11,925 nt of DNA from SIG653 sp045577455 (GTDB taxonomy: Bacteria > Bacillota > Clostridia > Oscillospirales > CAG-382): the NCBI GenBank assembly GCA_045577455.1, contig JAZNIJ010000173.1, forward strand, positions 1-11,925. The letters are read 5' to 3'. Numbering within the stretch: the first letter of the stretch is position 1; each line of letters starts with the position of its first letter. The notes beneath the pieces are model-generated. The model was not told the origin of the DNA. It saw only the letters and a program-made list of their open reading frames with translations, and searched no databases. A program made the position numbers and the translations under genes. Below are positions 6,375-11,925 of this stretch, piece after piece.

Positions 6375-6916
6375 CATTCCCTCCTGAAGATTGTTACATA
6401 AATCTTTCCATAACGGTAGCTTTTATTTCTCCAATTATCTAATGGTTCAGGGATGCCTGTTGGTGAGCTTTCACAAACAATTATTGCATCTTCAGCCAAA
6501 ATATCCGCATCTAATATACATTTTAATACCTGGTCAAGAAGACCATCTTTGTATGGAGGATCTAAAAAGACAAGAGAAAATTTTTCTTTTCCTGCAACCG
6601 ATTTCAAATATGCCTTCCAATCCATACATGATATAAGACAGTTTTTAAATAGCTTTGTATTTTGTGCATTAGTTTTTATAATATTAACTGCATCTCGTTG
6701 ATTATCAATTATGACTGCTTTTTCACTTCCTCGACTCAACGCTTCGAGAGCCATTTGACCGCATCCTCCAAAGAGGTCGAGAACATATCTATCATACAAA
6801 TCAAATTGTATAGCAGAAAAAATACCTTCTTTAACTATTTCTGTTGTTGGTCTTGTGTCATCTCCTGAAAGTGTTTGAAGTTTTGTTCCTTTTGCAATAC
6901 CTGTAATAATTCTCAT
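6374..6916 (-). CDS. rsmD: 16S rRNA (guanine(966)-N(2))-methyltransferase RsmD
   Basis: Methylates N2 of G966 of 16S rRNA during 30S subunit assembly, using SAM. The 180 residues match the family size. The N terminus MRIITGIAKG and the TRPT motif (21-24) are typical, as is the DPPY catalytic motif (119-122, in VFLDPPYKDG). The SAM-binding motif I reads LDLFGGCGQMALEALSRG (46-63), where the common form is LDLFAGSGxLGxEALSRG; the glycine pattern is kept but Ala to Gly and Ser to Cys changes are visible. It starts 16 bases after uvrC with an AGGAA ribosome site, and its stop overlaps the coaD start. The rsmD-coaD pairing is common in bacteria and supports both calls. Confidence 0.95.
   Translation of the reverse strand: MRIITGIAKGTKLQTLSGDDTRPTTEIVKEGIFSAIQFDLYDRYVLDLFGGCGQMALEALSRGSEKAVIIDNQRDAVNIIKTNAQNTKLFKNCLISCMDWKAYLKSVAGKEKFSLVFLDPPYKDGLLDQVLKCILDADILAEDAIIVCESSPTGIPEPLDNWRNKSYRYGKIYVTIFRRE
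6380..6385 (-). promoter_or_regulatory. Ribosome binding site of coaD, decides between tandem start codons
   Basis: AGGAGG on the minus strand at 6385-6380, inside the 3' end of rsmD. Spacing is 2 bases to the ATG at 6377 and 5 bases to the ATG at 6374, favouring the second. Confidence 0.65.
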
Positions 6917-6932
6917 TTGGGGTTCCTACCAA

Positions 6933-8750
6933 TTATTTTTTATTATTGTAATAGTTATATATTGCTTTCGCAGCAGCTTTCGAAACTCCTTTTACAGATG
7001 AAAGCTGTTCTTCGGAAGCGTTTTTTATTTCTTTCAACCCTCCGAAATACGCAAGGAGAGCTTTCGCTGTTTTTGGCCCAACACCTTTTATATTTTCAAG
7101 AGAGCTTTTTTTATATGAAGCTCTCCTTTTATTATCCATACGAGAAATTGCAACTCTATGCGCTTCTTCCTGTATACGATAAACAAAAGTATAAATTTCC
7201 TGCAAGTGAGCTATTGAGATCTCATTAACTCCATCAGTTAAAGTTCTTGTTTTGTGGTGTTCATCCTTCACCATACCAAAAACAGGCACTGACGCTTTAT
7301 ACGAGGAAATTACTTTTTTTGCAATATTTACCTGACCATCTCCGCCATCCATCAAAATTAAATCTGGATATTCCCATTCATTTTCTGTATGTGCAAAACG
7401 ACGGGTTAATGCCTCTTCCAACGCACCGTAATCATCTTGTCCGCTTGTTGACTTAATGTTAAATGTTCTATATTTATCTCTGGAAAACTTTCCATCTGTT
7501 AAAACAACCATAGAAGCAGTAATATGTTCATCGCCACTGTTTGAAATATCATATGCTTCTATGCGAGTCGGGATTTTATTGAGTAACAATAGCTTTGAAA
7601 ATTCCTCAAGGAACAAACCATTTTTTTCTTTTTCTCTTCTCTCTCTCAATACTGATTCCTTTGCATTAACAGATGCCTGAGAAGAAAGTCGTTTTTTGTC
7701 TCCTATTTTGGGAAATAAAACAGAAGTTGTCTTTTTCAAATCATTTCTGAAAAACGAGGATAAAAGCTCTGTATCTTCTAAATCCAGATTAAAATCAAGC
7801 CAAATTTCCCTTGGAAAAAACTGTCTTGTTCTATAAAAATCAGTGATAAGAGATAATAGGGTTTCAGAGTTAATTAGCTCATTTGCACCAAAGGAAATTT
7901 CTTCCTTATCTGTTATTGCTCCGCTTCTAACAAAAAGCCACACAAGTGAGCCGCCTAAATCATCAAAATATAATCCAATAATATCAGCTTCTGTGTCAAT
8001 AGGTGCAACTATGTGCTGTTTATCTCCAATTTTTTTAATTGAAAACAAAAAGTCTCGATATTTAGCAGCATTTTCAAAATCAAGATTTTCAGATGCACTA
8101 TTCATTTTTTCGTTTAATTGGGATAATAAAGAACTATAATCCCCTTTAAAAACATGAACGGCATCAGAAATACGCTCATTGTATTCTGCAGGCGTTATAT
8201 TGCCTGCGCATACACCACCACAACGCTTAATATGATAATTAAGACATGGGCGTGAGTTTTTTTTGATGTCGTTCGGAAATTTTTTATTGCATGTGGGCAA
8301 CATAAAAGCGCGTTTGGCAACATCAACAATATTTTTAGCGACAGTTACAGAAGAAAAGGGGCCAAAATACTTTGCATCCTTATGATTTCTGTCGTGTTCT
8401 ACGCTTATTCGAGGATATTCTTCTGATGTAACACATATATAAGGATATCCCTTTGAATCTTTCAGCTTAATATTGAAACGAGGCATATATTGTTTAATAA
8501 ACCTATTTTCTAATAATAATGCTTCTAATTCTGTTGAAGTATGATAAACATCGAAATCATGAACGGAAGAAACCATCCTGAGAGTTTTTCCGCTATGGTT
8601 AGCAGATGGTAAAAAATAACTGCTTACACGATTTTTCAATGCTTTTGATTTGCCAACATATATTACAACCCCATCGGCATTTTTCATTATATAAACCCCT
8701 GGGGTCGCGGGCAGTGTATTCGCTTTTTGCAAAAGCTCCCACTTATTCAT
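6933..8750 (-). CDS. uvrC: Excinuclease ABC subunit C (UvrC)
   Basis: Nuclease of nucleotide excision repair that makes both cuts around a lesion in complex with UvrB. The 605 residues show all domains in order: GIY-YIG nuclease for the 3' cut (about 14-92, with GVYIM and IYVGK); a four-cysteine cluster Cys154, Cys169, Cys177, Cys181, matching the Fe-S cysteines described for E. coli UvrC with slightly wider first spacing; UVR domain for UvrB contact (about 204-239, ENLDFENAAKYRD); RNase H-like nuclease for the 5' cut with Asp401 (EAYDISN), Asp440, Asp468 (LMDGGDGQ) and His531 (EEAHRVAI); and two helix-hairpin-helix motifs at the C terminus (LENIKGVGPKTAKALL and LSSVKGVSKAAAKAI). The start ATG at 8750 is 4 bases after the HPr stop and has no clear ribosome site, so translation probably depends on HPr translation. 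Confidence 0.97.
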   Translation of the reverse strand: MNKWELLQKANTLPATPGVYIMKNADGVVIYVGKSKALKNRVSSYFLPSANHSGKTLRMVSSVHDFDVYHTSTELEALLLENRFIKQYMPRFNIKLKDSKGYPYICVTSEEYPRISVEHDRNHKDAKYFGPFSSVTVAKNIVDVAKRAFMLPTCNKKFPNDIKKNSRPCLNYHIKRCGGVCAGNITPAEYNERISDAVHVFKGDYSSLLSQLNEKMNSASENLDFENAAKYRDFLFSIKKIGDKQHIVAPIDTEADIIGLYFDDLGGSLVWLFVRSGAITDKEEISFGANELINSETLLSLITDFYRTRQFFPREIWLDFNLDLEDTELLSSFFRNDLKKTTSVLFPKIGDKKRLSSQASVNAKESVLRERREKEKNGLFLEEFSKLLLLNKIPTRIEAYDISNSGDEHITASMVVLTDGKFSRDKYRTFNIKSTSGQDDYGALEEALTRRFAHTENEWEYPDLILMDGGDGQVNIAKKVISSYKASVPVFGMVKDEHHKTRTLTDGVNEISIAHLQEIYTFVYRIQEEAHRVAISRMDNKRRASYKKSSLENIKGVGPKTAKALLAYFGGLKEIKNASEEQLSSVKGVSKAAAKAIYNYYNNKK

Positions 8751-8754
8751 ACTA

Positions 8755-9018
8755 TTAGGCAGAAAAGCCGTTAAGAATCAATTCGGTAAGACCTTCTATT
8801 GCTTGAACTTCGTCTTCACCGTCAGCTGTTATAGTAACAACATCGTCTTTTGAAATGCACATAGAAAGTACGCCTAACAAACTCTTTCCATTTGCTTTTT
8901 TGTTTCCGGATTGGATCCAAAGAGAACACTTATATGTATTGGCTCTTTGAATAAAATAAGTGGCACTTCTGGCGTGCAATCCTTCAGCATTTGTTATTGT
9001 TATTGTTCTGGAAATCAT
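8755..9018 (-). CDS. HPr family phosphocarrier protein
   Basis: An 87-residue HPr-fold protein. In the sugar phosphotransferase system HPr passes phosphate from enzyme I to IIA proteins through His15; in Bacillota, HPr kinase phosphorylates Ser46 to make the CcpA co-repressor. Both residues are in the exact canonical positions: His15 in GLHARSAT and Ser46 in NGKSLLGVLSM. The proline that normally follows HAR (position 18) is Ser here. Unlike Crh, which lacks His15, this protein keeps both sites. It leads an operon with uvrC, rsmD, coaD and proB, and no enzyme I gene (ptsI) is near, so it may be a regulatory or second HPr instead of the main ptsH. The ATG at 9018 has an AGGAGA ribosome site. 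Confidence 0.93.
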   Translation of the reverse strand: MISRTITITNAEGLHARSATYFIQRANTYKCSLWIQSGNKKANGKSLLGVLSMCISKDDVVTITADGEDEVQAIEGLTELILNGFSA

Positions 9019-9055
9019 AAGGACTCTCCTGTAATATTAAAATACTATTATCCTA

Positions 9056-9073
9056 ATATGCTCAAAAGCATAT
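9056..9073 (-). other. Small hairpin in the HPr leader
   Basis: ATATGCT (9056-9062) and AGCATAT (9067-9073) are perfect 7-base inverted repeats around a 4-base loop. They lie in the predicted leader between the promoter and the HPr ribosome site. No T tract follows in the minus direction, so it is not a terminator. It could stabilise the transcript or bind a protein; no known riboswitch was recognised. Chance is possible. Confidence 0.3.
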
Positions 9074-9101
9074 GAACGAAATTTTTAAATCTCACGCTAA
9101 T

Positions 9102-9130
9102 ATTATATCAAATTATAGAAAAAAAATCAA
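9102..9130 (-). promoter_or_regulatory. Promoter of the HPr-uvrC-rsmD-coaD-proB operon
   Basis: On the minus strand TTGATT (-35, 4 of 6 matches) lies at 9130-9125 and a perfect TATAAT (-10) at 9107-9102, with a 17-base spacer. The transcription start is expected near 9095, which gives a leader of about 77 nucleotides before the HPr start codon. No catabolite-responsive element (cre) was recognised over it. Confidence 0.65.
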
Positions 9131-9204
9131 CGGATATTTTCTGCTAAAATCATACAAAAATAAGTAAAATATAAAATTTATTTCTGTAGAATATAACTAA
9201 ATTA

Positions 9205-9666
9205 TTATTTGATTTGAATATCTTTTATCTCTATCAAAAACTCAGATTTTTCAGTTTTCACATCAAAAATCTTTCCTGGAACAATGAAATATTCTGCAGA
9301 AATATAGAAACCGTTTTCTTTCTCTTTACCTTTCGCTTTAGCTTTTCCTTTAACGCAATATAAATCTGTTTCATATGAACATCTCGTTCCATCTTCCGAA
9401 ACTAAACTTGCGATTTCCTTTTCATATTCAAATGTCAGTATTGTTCCCGCATTTGAATTGTTTTCAAAGAAAAGCTCATCGTCTATAGAAAAAGATGAAA
9501 GCATTTCCTCTGTCACGTTATTGATTTGGAAACTATATTCTATTTCTTTTTCCTCTAAAACAAATTTTGTTCGTATGTCATCCCAAAAGATAACTCCCAA
9601 AATTATTATAATTGCAAGCAAGATGATTGAAAAATCAATTAAATTGAATTTAAATTTTTTATTCAT
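9205..9666 (-). CDS. DUF4330 domain protein (single-pass membrane protein), compact form
   Basis: A 153-residue protein of unknown function that matches the DUF4330 pattern. A cytoplasmic basic start (MNKKFKFNLIDF) is followed by one membrane segment (about 11-28). The rest should lie outside the membrane: a beta-rich domain with a first part about 42-92 and a second part about 102-153 that contains a lysine-rich patch (KGKAKAKGKEK, 106-116), then GFYISAEYF and GKIFDV. It overlaps the upstream paralogue by ATGA (9666-9663), a sign of coupled translation, and its AGGAGA ribosome site lies within that gene. It is the last gene of the ligase-like operon, so a part in building or anchoring a surface polysaccharide is likely, but this is inferred from context only. 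Confidence 0.78.
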   Translation of the reverse strand: MNKKFKFNLIDFSIILLAIIIILGVIFWDDIRTKFVLEEKEIEYSFQINNVTEEMLSSFSIDDELFFENNSNAGTILTFEYEKEIASLVSEDGTRCSYETDLYCVKGKAKAKGKEKENGFYISAEYFIVPGKIFDVKTEKSEFLIEIKDIQIK

Positions 9667-10394
9667 TCTGCACTCTCCTGCTGTTCAGAAGTGAAATTGG
9701 AAATCGCTGCACATTTTCCAACTGCGTTATATTTCTGAGTTGTAACTTCAACATCAGAACCAATTGTTAAAGGTTGATTATTAAGAAAATATTGCATTGC
9801 ACCTTTTTCTAATTTTGCCGATATTGTTATTGTTACAAAGCTATATCCAGAAATTGGAATTTCATCTTTTTCAACAAATGGCTCTGTTGGAAGTATTTCT
9901 TCAGTGGATGAGACTGGATATTCGGAAGGAGCATCTGTTTCTCCACTTTCATTTTCTGGATCAGTTTCAGCACCCGAAAAATTTCTTTCTTCGTTATCAA
10001 AAGAATTATTATGCTCAGAGTCAGAAGATGTTGCAACTATATTTGTTGCAGTTTCCAATTCTGTTTCAGCAGATGATGCATTATAATTTTCACTTGATAA
10101 CACAGTTCGTTCGGATATAAAATAATATGTTTCTGTTGCATCAACAAAACTGATATCTGTTATTTCACCTATAGCATTTTCACCATCTGAAGTTAAAATT
10201 TTATCTCCAACAGTAAGATTCTGTATCTGACTATTTTCCATAGTTAATGTTACTTTATATATTACATTATATTCCTGCCCATTTTTATCTACAGAAAATA
10301 ATCTTATTCCAAAATAAACAGCAACAGATAATACCAAAATACAGATTATTAAATCAAGCAAGGTGAATTTATTCTTATTTATATTATTTTTCAT
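9663..10394 (-). CDS. DUF4330 domain protein with a long acidic Ser/Thr-rich insertion
   Basis: A 243-residue paralogue of the next gene, function unknown. A short Asn/Lys-rich start is followed by one membrane segment (about 12-33). The extracytoplasmic part has a first half of the DUF4330-like domain (about 42-93) and a second half (about 184-232, including SFVTITISAK and the KYNAVGKCAAI stretch). Between them, residues 96-178 form a low-complexity segment rich in Ser, Thr, Glu and Asp with only three Lys/Arg (Arg96, Arg137, Lys176), probably disordered. The frame stays open across it and domain similarity resumes after it, so it is an insertion and not a frameshift. The ATG at 10394 has an AGGAG site that overlaps the stop of the ligase-like gene, 10 bases upstream. 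Confidence 0.74.
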   Translation of the reverse strand: MKNNINKNKFTLLDLIICILVLSVAVYFGIRLFSVDKNGQEYNVIYKVTLTMENSQIQNLTVGDKILTSDGENAIGEITDISFVDATETYYFISERTVLSSENYNASSAETELETATNIVATSSDSEHNNSFDNEERNFSGAETDPENESGETDAPSEYPVSSTEEILPTEPFVEKDEIPISGYSFVTITISAKLEKGAMQYFLNNQPLTIGSDVEVTTQKYNAVGKCAAISNFTSEQQESAE

Positions 10395-10404
10395 TTTCAG
10401 TCTC

Positions 10405-11925
10405 CTAATCTTCTTTTTCGGGGAACATTATTGATTGTATTTCCGAATTCTGAGTTGTCTCTCGCCTTATTGATGAAGATAGACCGCCAAGTATCCAAAA
10501 CAAACAAAACACCTTATAATCATCCCATAAATAGCATCCAAAAGAAGTTATAATATATGTGAGAATAGAAGCAGAAATAACTATACGAATATATTTTGAT
10601 TTCTCAAAAGTATTATTATTTTTTATCGTAAAACAATTTCTTATAAAACAGAATGCAAATATAAAAATTAGAATCGTTATAATAACGCCACCATCGAATA
10701 AAAGCTGAGCCCAAACACTACCGGAGTTTTCAATTCCTTCAGTTCTGTAAATAAGATCGCTGTTATCTGTTCCAAAAAGAGCATATCTGCTATATTTTTC
10801 TATCAGCTTAAAAGAAGTGAAAAAACCATTATAAGTTCCTTCAAAAACTGTTATGAGTTTCATAGAAAGAGATACAAAAGCTGTTGAAACAACTATACAT
10901 ATAATTTTATTTTTATATAAACAAAGGCACATAAACATTCCACCAAAAATAACTGCAGGTAATGCAAGAGTAACTCCGCAGAATGTTAAAGCAATAAGAT
11001 TTATAAAGCTTGATATAATATATAATGTCTTTTTTTCGTTTCTAAAAAGAGCAAAGCACACACAAATGATCAAAGCAACAGCATAAAAAGCTGAAATTGA
11101 TTGAGAATTGCTGAAATTTGTATTATTTCTAACTTCGTCTGTTAAAAGAAGTGAAAAAGATATAAATTTATTCTCTAAAAAATATTTTATGATATTGTAT
11201 GTTGCCAACAATGTTGTTGAGGCGCACAAATTGGCAAGACATCTTAAAACAAGGTTTTCATTTCTTAACATACCACAAAAGATAATATAAAGGAAGCAAA
11301 GTGGAACAGCAACAAACCATGCAGAATCTTTTCCTCTCACCAACAAAAACAGAATAAAAATTGCTAAAGCCGGTATATCGCTTTTCCTAAAATAGAAACT
11401 TCTCTTTCCTCTAACAACTTTTGTAAAATAAGAAATCAAGCTGATAAAAGTTAAAAACAAAGTTAAATTTATAGGAGCAAATGGAACAATTAAAGCAATA
11501 GACAATGCTGAAACTTCCGGGCGGCACATAAACATAGCTGTTACAATTGTTGAAAACAAAAAAATCAATATATTTTCTTTTGAGAAAATAAGAGTTAAGA
11601 AGCCCGCTAAGATACCAACAATTATCCACCCACTTATGTTTCCTTTAGATTTTTTTTGTGAATATATTTTTAATCTTTCAAAACGAATTAGTTCAAGAAA
11701 TATATAGGAAAGAATCCCACTATCGCAGATCATCTGAGAGATACTTTTTTTACTGAAAAGCAAAGGAAGAAAAACTGCAACAGCAATAGAAGAAAATATA
11801 ACTTCTTTTTCCACAAATGTGTTGTTTAATTTATTAAGTAAAAGCGAAAGCAGAAAAAATAATGTTAAAGCTAAAGAATAACACCTTACCGACACAGAAA
11901 GCAAGTATTCTAAAAATAATAATAT
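10405..11925 (-). CDS. O-antigen ligase/polymerase-like multi-spanning membrane protein (5' end cut by the right window edge)
   Basis: At least 506 residues are visible, almost all hydrophobic helices separated by short loops, giving roughly 10-12 membrane segments. The large loop before the last helices has the pattern of O-antigen ligase (Wzy/WaaL-type) proteins: ALFGTDNSD, then ENSGSVWAQLLFDGGVI, comparable to the NSxxxxLLxxxGxxG motif of that family. Such proteins join or polymerise lipid-linked glycans on the outer face of the membrane. A reading from the TTG at 11904 gives 499 residues, but there is no ribosome site before it and the frame is open to the last base (coding ILLFLEYL), so the true start probably lies outside the window. 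Two DUF4330 genes follow in the same operon. The cytoplasmic tail ends in FPEKED. Confidence 0.72.
   Translation of the reverse strand: MLLFLEYLLSVSVRCYSLALTLFFLLSLLLNKLNNTFVEKEVIFSSIAVAVFLPLLFSKKSISQMICDSGILSYIFLELIRFERLKIYSQKKSKGNISGWIIVGILAGFLTLIFSKENILIFLFSTIVTAMFMCRPEVSALSIALIVPFAPINLTLFLTFISLISYFTKVVRGKRSFYFRKSDIPALAIFILFLLVRGKDSAWFVAVPLCFLYIIFCGMLRNENLVLRCLANLCASTTLLATYNIIKYFLENKFISFSLLLTDEVRNNTNFSNSQSISAFYAVALIICVCFALFRNEKKTLYIISSFINLIALTFCGVTLALPAVIFGGMFMCLCLYKNKIICIVVSTAFVSLSMKLITVFEGTYNGFFTSFKLIEKYSRYALFGTDNSDLIYRTEGIENSGSVWAQLLFDGGVIITILIFIFAFCFIRNCFTIKNNNTFEKSKYIRIVISASILTYIITSFGCYLWDDYKVFCLFWILGGLSSSIRRETTQNSEIQSIMFPEKED

Larger units (their letters stand above)
9019..9204 (-). 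other. Intergenic region between the DUF4330 operon and HPr
   Basis: This 186-base stretch is strongly AT-rich. It holds the HPr operon promoter, the leader hairpin and the HPr ribosome site. The 70 bases after the DUF4330 stop (9135-9204) show no convincing terminator hairpin, so some read-through from the surface operon into HPr is possible. No small ORF or RNA gene was recognised. Confidence 0.6.

Noticed and set aside
6875..7228. Plus-strand ORF of 117 codons
   Set aside because: It lies antisense to the uvrC 3' end and rsmD 5' end, has no family features, and uvrC coding is certain.
7843..8139. Plus-strand ORF of 98 codons
   Set aside because: It lies antisense to the UVR and middle region of uvrC; composition reflects the other strand and no start signals are seen.
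5901..9018. uvrC-rsmD-coaD-proB order as a new pathway
   Set aside because: rsmD-coaD is a common bacterial pair and the others are housekeeping genes; shared transcription does not imply a new pathway.
9019..9204. Riboswitch, small RNA or cre operator in the largest intergenic gap
   Set aside because: AT-rich with one small hairpin; no conserved riboswitch core or CcpA site could be recognised by eye.
9797..10120. Plus-strand ORF of 107 codons rich in Leu, Phe and Gln
   Set aside because: It is the antisense shadow of the Ser/Thr/Glu-rich insertion in the DUF4330 gene; such codons give Leu, Phe and Gln-rich frames on the other strand. No ribosome site or family match.
1..11925. Mobile element, prophage, CRISPR array or defence system
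   Set aside because: No transposase, integrase, spaced repeats or defence proteins were found; gene content is core metabolism, repair, translation and envelope.

Overview
The window looks like a low-GC, AT-rich chromosomal segment from a Gram-positive anaerobe of the class Clostridia (Bacillota), perhaps an uncultured Oscillospiraceae-like lineage. This rests on AGGAGG-type ribosome binding sites, sigma-A-type promoters, an HPr with both His15 and Ser46, a short glutamate 5-kinase without PUA domain, a penicillin-binding-type D,D-carboxypeptidase, and the pth-mfd gene order. The species cannot be named from the sequence. No rRNA, tRNA, CRISPR array, insertion sequence or phage gene was found. 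No gene-free stretch exceeds 300 bases; the largest gap is 186 bases (9019-9204).

Layout, left to right. (1) 1-2592, minus strand: a tightly packed operon, in transcription order class I methyltransferase, hslO (Hsp33), pth and mfd (its 5' part only; the gene leaves the left edge). A promoter sits just ahead of the methyltransferase. (2) 2593-2716: a compact divergent promoter region. (3) 2717-3871, plus strand: a single-gene unit for an Eis-like GNAT acetyltransferase, with a perfect consensus promoter in front and a strong intrinsic terminator behind. (4) 3944-5104, plus strand: a DacA/DacF-type D-alanyl-D-alanine carboxypeptidase, whose start is corrected here to a point after the terminator. 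(5) 5101-9018, minus strand: a five-gene housekeeping operon, in transcription order HPr, uvrC, rsmD, coaD, proB, with its own promoter near 9102-9130. Its last gene converges on dacA and shares the bases TTAA for both stop codons. (6) 9205-11925, minus strand: a cell-surface operon of a multi-spanning O-antigen ligase/polymerase-like protein (running off the right edge) followed by two single-pass DUF4330 proteins.

The genes serve genome maintenance (uvrC, mfd), translation quality (pth, rsmD), redox and heat stress (hslO), cofactor and amino-acid supply (coaD, proB), carbon regulation (HPr) and envelope building (dacA, the ligase/DUF4330 operon). Most of the window is ordinary core genome and I do not see a clearly new system. 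The least understood part is the ligase-DUF4330-DUF4330 operon, where one DUF4330 domain is split by a long acidic Ser/Thr-rich insertion. Other points of interest are the terminator that may carry a promoter, the GNAT cassette, and an HPr with Ser instead of Pro after the HAR motif.
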